From the NCBI RefSeq assembly GCF_000808015.1, contig NZ_JWHR01000113.1:1-59968 (forward strand): a stretch of DNA of 59,968 nucleotides, written 5' to 3'. This DNA is from Terrisporobacter othiniensis. GTDB taxonomy: Bacteria; Bacillota; Clostridia; Peptostreptococcales; Peptostreptococcaceae. Of this stretch, positions 26,772 through 35,794 are shown one piece after another. Both the position numbers and the translations under genes were made by a program. The notes under the pieces are model-generated. The model did not search any database and was not told the DNA's origin. It saw nothing but the letters and a program-made list of their open reading frames with translations. The first letter of the stretch is position 1. The number at the start of each line of letters is the position of its first letter.

Positions 26772-28157
26772 TTAATTATATCTAGGTTCACGTGCTTCTA
26801 TACCACTAAGAGCAGCCCAAACATAGAATATTAATCCTAAAGCTGCCCAACCAAGAATGATACCCCATTCATAAGGCCAAGATAATGAAGCTGGAGCACC
26901 AGGTAAATACATTATTCCTAGGAATAAACACATACAAATAGATACGAAGCCTACAAATCTAACTCTCTTAACTTTGTATGGTCTTAACATGTTTGGCTCT
27001 TTTCTTCTTAGTACTAAGAATGATAAGCAAACCATTGAATAAGATATTACTATACTACAACCACCTGCATTAGATAACCAAGTAAGCATATTTCTTCCTA
27101 AGAACGGTGATAAGGAAGTTAGGATACCGATTAATATTATTGCATTGCAAGGTGTTTTATATTTAGGATGTAACTTTGCTAAGAATGGTGGTAGCATACC
27201 ACAAGCTGCCATAGAATAAATAGCTCTACTTCCACCTACATAGAAAGAATTCCAGCTAGTAATTATACCAGCTATTCCACCTAAAATTAATATTTTAGAA
27301 GCTATTGAACTGTTATTGTAAACTTTAGCCATAGCATCCGCTGTAACTAGAGCAGAACCTTGAATTTCTGCATGATCCATAGCAAGAGATACACCAAGTA
27401 TTATCATAGCATACCAAATAACTGCCATAATAACAGATAGAATTAATATTTGGCCAATTTTCTTAAATGGTATATTCATTTCTTCTGCTGCTTGTGGGAT
27501 TACATCAAAACCAACATACATGAAAGGTGTCATAACAGCTACAGCCATAAGTCCACCGACTCCATCATTAAATAGAGGTTGTATGTTTGAAGTTGAACCA
27601 TTTACAAAAGATCCACTAATTAGGGCTAAACCAACTAATGTAATTAATACAGTACATAAACCTTGTAGAAATGCTGCTGTTTTTACTCCAATGTAATTTA
27701 TGATAGTGATTACTATGGAACTTACTATACCCACTATAACCCATGTAGCATAAACATCAAATCCAGCAATAGTGTACATATATCCTTTCACGTAATTTGG
27801 AAATAGATACTGTAACACTGTTGGAAGTGCAACTGTCTCGAAGGCTATTACAGATATGTATCCTAATATTATCGCCCAAGTACAGATAAAAGACGCATTT
27901 CTTCCCAGCGCTCGATAACTAAAGACTTGCTCTCCACCGCACTTAGGCATAGCAGATGTTAGTTCTGCGTATGCTTGTCCTACAAATAGTACCATTACGC
28001 CACCTATAACAAAAGCTAAGATAGCACCTAAAGTTCCTGCTGTTTGTATCCATTCTCCGGATAAAACAACCCATCCCCAACCAATCATTGCTCCAAATGC
28101 AAGCACAAATACGTCAGACTTGTTTAGGACCTTGTCAAAATTATCGTTTTTACTCAT
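26772..28157 (-). CDS. APC superfamily amino acid permease
   Basis: This 461-residue permease has 12 predicted membrane segments. The substrate-site loop GAMIGWGWVVLSG in segment 1 and the helix-6 region FMYVGFDVIPQAAEEM are typical of APC amino acid transporters. GGSRAIYSMAACGMLPPFLAKLHPKYKTP is the conserved segment 8-loop. It probably imports amino acids for fermentation. The start at 28157 follows AGGGGGTC. It is transcribed leftward toward repeat copy 1. The substrate cannot be set from sequence. Confidence 0.9.
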   Translation of the reverse strand: MSKNDNFDKVLNKSDVFVLAFGAMIGWGWVVLSGEWIQTAGTLGAILAFVIGGVMVLFVGQAYAELTSAMPKCGGEQVFSYRALGRNASFICTWAIILGYISVIAFETVALPTVLQYLFPNYVKGYMYTIAGFDVYATWVIVGIVSSIVITIINYIGVKTAAFLQGLCTVLITLVGLALISGSFVNGSTSNIQPLFNDGVGGLMAVAVMTPFMYVGFDVIPQAAEEMNIPFKKIGQILILSVIMAVIWYAMIILGVSLAMDHAEIQGSALVTADAMAKVYNNSSIASKILILGGIAGIITSWNSFYVGGSRAIYSMAACGMLPPFLAKLHPKYKTPCNAIILIGILTSLSPFLGRNMLTWLSNAGGCSIVISYSMVCLSFLVLRRKEPNMLRPYKVKRVRFVGFVSICMCLFLGIMYLPGAPASLSWPYEWGIILGWAALGLIFYVWAALSGIEAREPRYN

Positions 28158-28455
28158 ATAAAGACCCCCTAAAATTTTAAATACTTACTTTGTTAAAATT
28201 TTATATAGTATAATAATATAATAACAACTTTGGTAATAAATGTAAATTGGTTCTTTTATATTCTTGTATAAAAAGTATCATATACATATAAAATCTGAAT
28301 TGTAGCCTTTAAAAATTTTTCTTTGTATTAACAAATAAGATATTTTATAATAAAAAGAGTAAACAATATGATTATAAAAGTTTTATTTAAATTTAAAATG
28401 ATAAATAATTTGTACTGCTGATATATATAAAGAGTAAGTATTGGAGGTTGTAATA
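28158..28455. other. Divergent intergenic region
   Basis: About 300 very AT-rich bases separate the permease and racemase genes and must hold both promoters. I see no clear consensus pair, large hairpin, riboswitch or coding region in it. Confidence 0.5.
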
Positions 28456-29232
28456 ATGAATAATAAAGATAAGGCAATAGGTGTTTTTGATTCTGGCCTA
28501 GGTGGAGTAAGTGTATTAAAAGAATTAGTTCAAGCTATGCCAAATGAAAAATTTCTATACTATGGAGATTCTGCAAATGCTCCTTATGGAATAAAAACAA
28601 AGGAAGAAATAACTGAAAGGTGTGTAGACATTATAGAGTTTTTCCTGGCTAAAGGTGTGAAAGCCATAGTAATAGCTTGTAATACGGCAACTTCTGCAGC
28701 GGCTAATATGCTTAGAGAAAAATATTCTCACCTACCAATCATAGGAATGGAGCCAGCACTAAAAGTTGCTGCTGATGGAAAGATAGATAATACCATAGTA
28801 GTAATGGCAACACCTCTTACACTAAAAGAAACAAAGTTCAATGATTTAATGGCGAGATACAGTGATGATAATACTGTAATAAAAATGCCATGTCCAGAAC
28901 TTGTAAATATAGTGGAAAATGACTTATTAGATGATGAAGAAGTTGTTGAAAGCCAATTAAAAGATTATTACAAAGACTTGGATATGAGTAAAATCAATAG
29001 TGTAGTTTTAGGATGTACTCACTTTGTATTCTATAGAGAATATATGGAAAAAATATTAAATCATAGTATAAATATAGTTGATGGAAATTTAGGAACTACA
29101 AATCATTTAAAAGAAATTTTAAAGGATAAAGACGAGTTAAGGGATTATGATGAAGAGGGAAGTGTAACAATTTATAACTCTTCAGGAGATAAGAGGTTTA
29201 TAAAATTGTCAGAAAAACTATTAAATAGATAA
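28456..29232 (+). CDS. murI: Glutamate racemase
   Basis: MurI makes D-glutamate for peptidoglycan. The protein has DSGLGG at residues 12-17, the two catalytic cysteines in IACNTATS (Cys75) and VLGCTHF (Cys187), and YYGDSANAPYG. At 258 residues it has normal length. ATG 28456 is chosen because TTGGAGG lies 8 bases before it; the frame extends upstream only over the ribosome site. It stands alone, with its own terminator. Confidence 0.95.
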   Translation: MNNKDKAIGVFDSGLGGVSVLKELVQAMPNEKFLYYGDSANAPYGIKTKEEITERCVDIIEFFLAKGVKAIVIACNTATSAAANMLREKYSHLPIIGMEPALKVAADGKIDNTIVVMATPLTLKETKFNDLMARYSDDNTVIKMPCPELVNIVENDLLDDEEVVESQLKDYYKDLDMSKINSVVLGCTHFVFYREYMEKILNHSINIVDGNLGTTNHLKEILKDKDELRDYDEEGSVTIYNSSGDKRFIKLSEKLLNR

Positions 29233-29262
29233 AAAACAAAGTATTAAATACTTTGTTTTTTA
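29231..29262 (+). terminator. Terminator after murI
   Basis: The AAAAACAAAGTATT / AATACTTTGTTTTT palindrome is followed by T residues and starts at the murI stop codon. A-runs on the other side could make it work for the minus strand too. Confidence 0.85.
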
Positions 29263-29263
29263 T

Positions 29264-29346
29264 ATTGAAGGAAATAATATGTTATATGTTTTGTATATAA
29301 CGTATCATTTCCAACTTTGTTACTTGAGCAAAGCGAATTTTTTTAT
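29264..29346 (+). repeat. Interspersed modular repeat, copy 2 (short form)
   Basis: Copy 2 has the palindromic module (GGAAATAATATGTTATAT with ATATAACGTATCATTTCC), then CCAACTTTGTTACTTGAGC joined directly to AAAGCGAATTTTTTTAT. It lacks the GC-rich middle found in copies 1 and 3. Its right end overlaps the stop codon of the leftward kinase gene. Confidence 0.9.
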
Positions 29347-30974
29347 TCACATATTTTAAATTGTAAAATTACCTTAAATAAATCACCATCTATATTTAAA
29401 TCCATAGTACCATTTTGAGTATTAATGATACTTTGAGTAATAGATAGGCCAAGACCTGAACCTTCTGTATTTCTAGAAGAATCACCACGTCTAAATCTTT
29501 CTAAAAATTCATCTGGACTTAAATTTAATCTATAGTTAGATATATTTTTAAATATTATAGATATAGTATCATTTTCAACAAATAAATCTATATAAACTCT
29601 AGTGTTAGGAGCAGAGTATTTTGTAATATTTGTTATTAAATTTTCAAAAGCTCTAAAAGTTCTTTTACCATCGGCCATAGTAAATATAGGTTCATCTGGT
29701 GTGTCTATAATAAAATCGAGTCTACTTTCTTGAATTTTATCGTCTAATTCAACAACACTTTGTATTAAAAGTTCTTTAATATCAGTTTTTTCTATATGGA
29801 ATTCAATTTCACCACTACTAAGTTTTGCAGCTTCAAAAATCTCTTCAACTAGAATCTTAAGTCTTTTAGATTTTTTATCTAGAATAGATAAATAAGCTTT
29901 TCTAGTATTATCATCAATATCCTCACTTCTTAACATGTCCACATAGTTTATTATGGATGTTAAAGGTGTTTTTAAATCATGAGATACATTTGTGATTAAC
30001 TCTGTTTTCATTTTTTCACTTCGAATAGCGTTATCTACTGCTTTTCCTAAACCTTCGCTCATATTATTAATGTTATTAGCAAGTCTGGCAATTTGATCAT
30101 TGCCCCTAACTTCTAATTTATAGTCTATTGAACCTTCTTTTATAGATTCGATTTCTTTTGAAATATAATCTACATAATCGAATTTTTTACAAATTATTCT
30201 GAATAGATAGATACAAAGTACAAAAGTAACAAAATCTATAAATAATACAAATTTATAAGAGTATATAAAACCACCAGATATAGAATTAAGTATAATGAAT
30301 AAAAATATAGTTTCTACGATTAATCCTACACATAAAGAATAAGCTAATTTTCTGTTTATTGTTTTTTTACTTTTCTTACTAAATAAAGCTTTTATAAATG
30401 GAGATAAATAAGCTTTATTTAATAAATTATTTTTGTTATAAATAATATAATTAATTAGAAACAGCAGCAATAACAAGCAAATTGCATCATAAAATACAAA
30501 TTTATCATAAAAATATATATGTCTATTCATGCTATTTATACTTAAAAATACAGATATAATAACAAATAATAACGGTGCTTCTATAGTAAGTTTGTCGTAT
30601 AAGTAAATCATATATTTACTGAATCGAGTTTTAGCTTTAAGATTTTTCCTATATAGATTAAAACATATAAAAATTGCAATAATTGAAACTATGCAAATAG
30701 CTACTATTGTAGAAGCCACAATTCTATTATCTGTATAATAAATTCCTGGACCAAATAGAATAAATTTTCTAACTTCTGTCTGACCATACCAACCATAATT
30801 ATTCAAAAGATCTTCAAGGGTATATCTAATCAATGCAAAATGATCTCTAATCAAAAATAATAATGTATTAAAAAATAAAGAAGCAAATACAACCATTAAC
30901 AAAAGAGTAACAATCTTTATATAGGGATTTTTTGAAATGAGGTCTTTATTTAATTTTTTCAATTTTATAGCCAA
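29343..30974 (-). CDS. Membrane sensor histidine kinase (VanS-like)
   Basis: The first half of this 543-residue kinase has about six membrane segments (for example VTLLLMVVFASLFFNTLLFLI near residues 20-40). A HAMP-like linker follows, then HisKA with TNVSHDLKTPLTSIINY and an ATPase domain with FENLITNITKYSAPN, FLERFRRGDSSRNTEGSGLGL. Its first codons overlap the end of the response regulator gene by 29 bases. The extra membrane segments suggest sensing at or within the membrane, for example a cell-wall antibiotic or lipid. A decayed second copy of this gene lies upstream at 31815-32828. Confidence 0.93.
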   Translation of the reverse strand: MAIKLKKLNKDLISKNPYIKIVTLLLMVVFASLFFNTLLFLIRDHFALIRYTLEDLLNNYGWYGQTEVRKFILFGPGIYYTDNRIVASTIVAICIVSIIAIFICFNLYRKNLKAKTRFSKYMIYLYDKLTIEAPLLFVIISVFLSINSMNRHIYFYDKFVFYDAICLLLLLFLINYIIYNKNNLLNKAYLSPFIKALFSKKSKKTINRKLAYSLCVGLIVETIFLFIILNSISGGFIYSYKFVLFIDFVTFVLCIYLFRIICKKFDYVDYISKEIESIKEGSIDYKLEVRGNDQIARLANNINNMSEGLGKAVDNAIRSEKMKTELITNVSHDLKTPLTSIINYVDMLRSEDIDDNTRKAYLSILDKKSKRLKILVEEIFEAAKLSSGEIEFHIEKTDIKELLIQSVVELDDKIQESRLDFIIDTPDEPIFTMADGKRTFRAFENLITNITKYSAPNTRVYIDLFVENDTISIIFKNISNYRLNLSPDEFLERFRRGDSSRNTEGSGLGLSITQSIINTQNGTMDLNIDGDLFKVILQFKICE

Positions 30975-31668
30975 TACCCCACACCACCTTTAAGTATTTT
31001 GGATTTTTTGAATCTATTTCAATTTTTTGACGAATTCTTCTAATATGAACAGCCACAGTTTTTTCACAATTATAAGCATCTTCCTCCCAAACTCTTTCGT
31101 ATAGCTCATGAGAAGAAAACACCCTTCCTTGATTAGAAAGAAGTAATTCTAAAATTTTATACTCAATAGGTGTAACCTTTATATCATCTCCATCTAGAGT
31201 TACAGTCTTCGTTTCTTGGTTTAATTCTAAACCACCGCTTTTTAAAATTACCTTTTTATCTTCAATAGTGGAAGATGAATTTGTATCAGACATATTACCT
31301 AGATTTATATATCTTCTAAGGTGAGAACGAACTCTTGCAGTTAGCTCTAAAGGATTAAATGGTTTAGTTATATAATCATCAGCCCCCATATTTAATCCTA
31401 AAATTTTATCCATATCTTCAGATTTTGCAGACAATAAAATAATTGGTATATTTTTATCTTCTCTTATTTTCATAGTTGTTTTAAGACCATCCATATTTGG
31501 CATCATTACATCCATGATAATAAGTTTAATATCATTTTCTATAAGCATTTCTAAAGCTTGTAAACCATCATAAGCTTTTAAGATATTATATCCCTCAGGC
31601 TTTAAATAAAATTCAATAGCATCAACTATTTCTTTTTCATCATCAACAACTAAAATATTTTCATTCAT
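30946..31668 (-). CDS. OmpR-family response regulator (VanR-like)
   Basis: The receiver domain has VVDDEKEIVDAIEFYL and the phospho-acceptor Asp53 in LIIMDVMMPNMDG, and the DNA-binding domain is a C-terminal winged helix (VTPIEYKILELLLSNQGRVFS, CEKTVAVHIRRIRQKIE). At 240 residues it is a standard OmpR/PhoB protein. It is co-transcribed with the kinase. A GTAAT-rich sequence with a TATAAT box lies upstream of both this gene and the deacetylase gene at 33038, suggesting that the regulator controls both; this is inference. Confidence 0.94.
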   Translation of the reverse strand: MNENILVVDDEKEIVDAIEFYLKPEGYNILKAYDGLQALEMLIENDIKLIIMDVMMPNMDGLKTTMKIREDKNIPIILLSAKSEDMDKILGLNMGADDYITKPFNPLELTARVRSHLRRYINLGNMSDTNSSSTIEDKKVILKSGGLELNQETKTVTLDGDDIKVTPIEYKILELLLSNQGRVFSSHELYERVWEEDAYNCEKTVAVHIRRIRQKIEIDSKNPKYLKVVWGIGYKIEKIK

Positions 31669-31814
31669 AAATTCACCCCTTACAAAAATTATAGACTAAT
31701 TAATTATATCAAAATAAATTACCAATAACAGTGTATAATTATTACAAATTTATAGCTATTTCTTCTTAATATGATAATTAACAAATGTAGTTGATTTAGT
31801 TATCATTATGATGA

Positions 31815-32828
31815 TATTTTTCAAACTTTAAAATTACCTTGAATAAATCACCATCTATATTTAAATAGTACCATTTTGAGTATTAACAATACTTTGTATA
31901 ATAGAAAGACCAAGTCCAGAGCCTTCAGTATTTCTAGAAGAATCGCCTCGTTTAAGTCTTTCTAAAAACTCATCTTGACTTAAATTCAGTCTATAATTTG
32001 ACATATTTTTAATATTATGGATATAGTATTATTTTCAACCAATAAATCTATATAAACTCTCCTATTAGGAGCAGAGTATTTTGTTATATTTGTAATTAAA
32101 TTCTCAAAAGCTCTGAAAGTTCTTTTGACATCTATATATGGTAAATACAGTTTCATCAGGTGGATCCACAATAAAATTTAATCTACGTTCTTGAATTTTA
32201 TCTTCTAGTCCCACTACATTTTGTATTAAAAGTTCTTTAATATCAGTTTTTGCTATGTTGAATTCTATCTCACTGCTACTAAGTTTTGAGGCTTCAAAAA
32301 TTTCTTCTACTAAAATTTTAAGTCGCTTAGATTTTTTATCTAAAATAGATAGATAAGAGTTTTTAGATTAATATTTTTTGCAATAAGGGAAATTTAATCA
32401 TTACCTTTGATTTGCAATTTACAATCAATACTTGCATTTTTAACAGATTGAACTTCTTTTGAAATATACTCAATACAGTCGAATTTATTACATATCAATT
32501 TAAATACAAAAATATAAAATGTAAAATTTATAAAAACAAAATAAAAAAAATAATGCAGATGGATGTAAACACCCAGAATATATGGGAAGTACCATAACGA
32601 ACTCCAGAGCCAAATAAAAAGAATTGTCTTATGAGAATACTAGATAATCAAGGTCTATTATTATAAATTTCATTAAAAAAATAGTCAAAAAACTTGGTCT
32701 CTATAAATAAATCCTATTGTTTCTGCAAAAATAGATGCAGATAAAAACATAAAAAATAAAGAAAATATTTTTAAATAGGAATTATAAGCTCTTAAATTTT
32801 TAATGTAATTTTTGATGCTTAGAATCAA
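31815..32828 (-). pseudogene. Decayed copy of the VanS-like histidine kinase
   Basis: Read leftward, this stretch matches the intact kinase at 29343 over most of its length. The N-terminal YLKIFSLFFMFLSASIF and RQFFLFGSGVRYG correspond to YIKIVTLLLMVVFASLF and RKFILFGPGIYYT. The C-terminal FENLITNITKYSAPN is also kept. The HisKA segment with the phospho-accepting His is deleted, most membrane segments are lost, and small indels break the frame (for example 4 bases near 31865). A good ribosome site, AAGGAGGT, remains before a TTG at 32828. It has no adjacent response regulator. Confidence 0.88.
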
Positions 32829-32960
32829 AGATTATTACCTCCTTTTATATAATTTCTCTTCATCCAATCAATTATATCAAAAGAAAATATCAAAAGTAGT
32901 GCTTAATTATTACAAATTTATAACGATTTATGCGCAATATTACGTAATTGTAAGAAAATT

Positions 32961-33003
32961 GTTATTCTGTCGTAATCATTTAGTAATTTATAAAAGGTAT
33001 AAT
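32961..33003 (+). promoter_or_regulatory. 11-bp-spaced direct repeats and -10 box before the PIG-L gene
   Basis: GTTAT (32961), GTAAT (32972) and GTAAT (32983) recur at exactly 11-bp steps, and TATAAT follows at 32998-33003. No consensus -35 is present at the proper distance. This layout fits a promoter activated by an OmpR-type regulator bound to direct repeats. A further GTAAT lies at 32944. Confidence 0.55.
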
Positions 33004-33037
33004 TGATTTAAGACATGAGGGAGAAGGAGTGAATATT

Positions 33038-33820
33038 ATGATGAATAATAAGATTAAGCTAGCAATAAGTATAGCGGCATTATTAATGTTACCATTGTTT
33101 ATAACAGGATTTGAAAATGAAGAAGGTTATGGAGATACAAAATTTAAGGATAATGTAGTATTTTATGCACAACATCAAGATGACGAGACACTTTGGGCAT
33201 CAGCAGCAATTATAGAGGCAATAAATGAAGTAGGAGCAGACCATGTTTATGTGGTACAGGTATCTTATGGAACGGGAATAAAGATATTTGATAAGGAAAA
33301 AACTTTTGAAAACATGAGTGAAATGGAAAAGTATAAATATAGAGAAAGAGAATTTCTTGCAGCTGTTAAGGCGTTAGGTGTAAAACGAGAAAATGTAGTT
33401 TTATTACCACAACTAAATAAAACAGGTTCAACAAGCTTTAATTTAATGGAGGAAGTTGCTTTAAAATTTGAAAAGGAATTAAAAAGTGTAACACATGTTG
33501 CTCATACTTATAAATTAGACTGGCACTTACAACATTTAAAAAATGGTGCAGTAATTCAATCTTTATATAATGCAGGACAAATAAAAGATGTAAAATATTT
33601 TGTAAAGCCGGAGTATAAAAAAGATATTCCAGAGAGTGAAAGGATATTTTATAAAGCTATAAAAAAAGAAGATAGAGATAAAATAAGAAAAGCTTGTGAA
33701 CAGTATAAAATAATAGATAAAGATAAGAAAAGAGAAGGTATAGGGTATAAGTCAGATCATAGATCTTTCGATAGACTTATGGAAAACTATGATTCTATAC
33801 TACACACAGCAAGTATATAA
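33038..33820 (+). CDS. PIG-L family deacetylase, membrane-anchored or secreted
   Basis: The N-terminus has a hydrophobic signal or anchor (LAISIAALLMLPLFITGF, residues 8-25). The zinc-binding motif HQDDE follows at residues 46-50, the variant of the usual HPDDE. Distal histidines in DWHLQHL and KSDHRSF could complete the site. The family removes N-acetyl groups from GlcNAc-containing molecules. Next to a VanRS-like system, a role in remodelling cell-wall or surface sugars is reasonable, but this is inference. ATG 33038 follows GAAGGAG. Length (260 residues) is normal. Confidence 0.88.
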   Translation: MMNNKIKLAISIAALLMLPLFITGFENEEGYGDTKFKDNVVFYAQHQDDETLWASAAIIEAINEVGADHVYVVQVSYGTGIKIFDKEKTFENMSEMEKYKYREREFLAAVKALGVKRENVVLLPQLNKTGSTSFNLMEEVALKFEKELKSVTHVAHTYKLDWHLQHLKNGAVIQSLYNAGQIKDVKYFVKPEYKKDIPESERIFYKAIKKEDRDKIRKACEQYKIIDKDKKREGIGYKSDHRSFDRLMENYDSILHTASI

Positions 33821-33821
33821 G

Positions 33822-33863
33822 AAAAAGGGATTGCTACAAAATTTGTAACAATCCCTTTTTTAT
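33822..33863 (+). terminator. Terminator after the PIG-L gene
   Basis: AAAAAGGGATTG pairs with CAATCCCTTTTT, with an inner TACAAA/TTTGTA stem, and ends in a T-run. Confidence 0.92.
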
Positions 33864-33934
33864 GTGTTAAAAGTTATAATTATTACAAATAATAATAAAT
33901 ATGTAAAAAATTAAAATAAATAGGAGGACTAGAG

Positions 33935-35176
33935 ATGGAAAATTTAATAGAACGTTTTGTTAAATATGCAAAAATATATACAACAAGTGATGAAGATTCA
34001 ACAAGTACACCGAGTACAGAAATACAAAAAAATCTTGCTAAAATCTTAGTGGAGGACTTAAAAGAAATAGGTGTTGAGAACTCTTATATGGATGACAATG
34101 GTTATGTTTACGGATTTGTACCATCAAACACAGATAAAATGTGTAATACAATAGGTTTCATTTCTCATATGGATACTGCACCAGCAGCTTGTGGAGAAAA
34201 TGTAAATCCACAAATTCATAAAAATTATAATGGTAAAGATCTTATTTTAAATAAAGAAAAAAATATTGTTTTATCCATAAATGAATTTCCGTATTTAAAA
34301 GATCAAGTAGGAAAGACTCTAATTACATCAGATGGAACTACATTGCTTGGTGCTGATGATAAAGCAGGTATAGCAGAGATTATGGAGGCTATAAAATATA
34401 TAATTGAAAATAAAGACATAGAGCATGGTCCTATTGCTATAGGTTTTACACCAGACGAAGAAGTGGGGAGAGGTGCAGATTTATTTGATGTGAAAAAATT
34501 TAATGCTCATTTTGCTTACACCATAGATGGAGGGTATTTAGGAGAGTTAGAATATGAAAATTTCAATGCAGCAGGTGCTATAGTGAATATTACAGGGAAA
34601 AGTGTTCACCCTGGTTCAGCAAAGGATATTTTAATAAATGCAACTACAGTAGCAATGGAATTTCATTCATTGTTACCAGAAGATGAAGTACCAGAAAAAA
34701 CAGATGGATACGATGGTTTTTATATGATAACAGATTTTAAAGGTAGTATAGAAAACGCGACGTTGAAATATATAATTAGAGATTTTGACCTAGAGAATTT
34801 ACAAAAGAGAAAGGATTTATTAAAAAATATAGGTGATAGAATTAATAAAAAATATGAAAAAGAAATAGTTAAAGTAGAAGTTAAAGATGAGTATTATAAT
34901 ATGAAAAAAGTAATAGAGCCAGTTATGTATGTTATAGAGTTGGCTAAGAAATCCATGATAGAAGCTGGAGTAAAACCAAACATAATTCCGATAAGAGGGG
35001 GTACTGATGGTGCTAAGCTATCATATATGGGACTTCCAACGCCAAATATATTTACTGGTGGAGCAAATTTTCATGGAATCTATGAATATGTTTCAGGAGA
35101 AGATATGTTAAAAGCTAAGGAAACCATAATTAATATTATAAAAAATGATGTAATAAACCATGATAATATTAAATAA
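33935..35176 (+). CDS. pepT: Peptidase T (tripeptide aminopeptidase, M20B)
   Basis: This 413-residue di-zinc aminopeptidase removes the N-terminal residue of tripeptides. It has ISHMDTAPA (first zinc His and Asp), LGADDKAGIAEIMEAI (bridging Asp), FTPDEEVGRGAD (catalytic Glu pair), the dimerisation-domain HPGSAK and RGGTDGAKLSYMGLPTPNIFTGG. The ATG is preceded by AGGAGG. It is a cytoplasmic enzyme that helps an amino-acid-fermenting cell use peptides. Confidence 0.95.
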   Translation: MENLIERFVKYAKIYTTSDEDSTSTPSTEIQKNLAKILVEDLKEIGVENSYMDDNGYVYGFVPSNTDKMCNTIGFISHMDTAPAACGENVNPQIHKNYNGKDLILNKEKNIVLSINEFPYLKDQVGKTLITSDGTTLLGADDKAGIAEIMEAIKYIIENKDIEHGPIAIGFTPDEEVGRGADLFDVKKFNAHFAYTIDGGYLGELEYENFNAAGAIVNITGKSVHPGSAKDILINATTVAMEFHSLLPEDEVPEKTDGYDGFYMITDFKGSIENATLKYIIRDFDLENLQKRKDLLKNIGDRINKKYEKEIVKVEVKDEYYNMKKVIEPVMYVIELAKKSMIEAGVKPNIIPIRGGTDGAKLSYMGLPTPNIFTGGANFHGIYEYVSGEDMLKAKETIINIIKNDVINHDNIK

Positions 35177-35246
35177 CTTCTAAATAGTACAAATAGTGGA
35201 ATATAATTATTAATATAGAGATTAAAAGTTTAAGAGTGTTGTTTAT

Positions 35247-35707
35247 ATGTTCAAAAATAAAGAATATAATTCTTGGGTGGTTGTTGTTATTATTATTCTT
35301 CTTTCCTATATATTTATGACTATATGCATCTTATTGGCAGCACTAGCCTTGGAAGTATTTCTAATTCAAGTTTCCTTTGCTATGATTCTATTCTCTCTAT
35401 TGCTTGAAGTATTTAAGTTTGTTGAAGAGGTTATTAACGATATACTTATGGCAATTGTATTTGGTGGTATACTTCTGGGAATAGGAGTGGTTTTATTATA
35501 AGATATGGAGCTTGCTTAGATACAGGGTCAGAAGGTTTAGATCAAGCAAAAGTAGACTTATATGCTGTTGTTACAAGGCTAGAAGTAAGAGGACTTAAGA
35601 AAATAGTTGAAGCGGATGATGTATCTGATTTTCTGACAATCACAGATGTGGGTAAAATCGTTGGACAACATATTAAAGACAAAGAAAGTTTAAATATAAA
35701 TAGATAA
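35247..35707 (+). pseudogene. Relic of a YitT-family membrane protein
   Basis: The first frame (35247-35501) gives hydrophobic segments ending MAIVFGGILLGIGVVLL, which match the YitT block before RYGG-x-LDGTE. A -1 shift at the TTATTATAAG near 35495 continues as IRYGACLDTGSE. It then runs straight into a DUF2179-like tail (VDLYAVVTRLEVRGLKKIVE, then FLTITDVGKIVG) up to the TAA at 35707. The remains are far shorter than a normal YitT protein of about 280 residues, so internal deletions plus a frameshift have destroyed it. The family match is by eye. Confidence 0.65.
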
Positions 35708-35718
35708 TTTAAAGATAC

Positions 35719-35780
35719 AAAAAGCATATACTAAGCAAAATTATAAGAGTCTGATACTTTACTTAATATATGCTTTTTAA
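35719..35780. terminator. Bidirectional terminator before the DTD2-dpaL operon end
   Basis: AAAAAGCATATA (35719-35730) pairs with TATATGCTTTTT (35767-35778) around a long loop. A-runs and T-runs on both sides fit termination in both directions. Confidence 0.7.
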
Positions 35781-35794
35781 TTATGTAATGAATT

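Noticed and set aside
31986..32171. Short minus-strand ORF in the kinase relic
   Set aside because: It is a fragment of the decayed histidine kinase between frameshifts, not a separate gene.
32812..33006. Plus-strand ORF of 64 codons
   Set aside because: It runs antisense over the relic start and the activator repeats, with no ribosome site or recognisable protein pattern.
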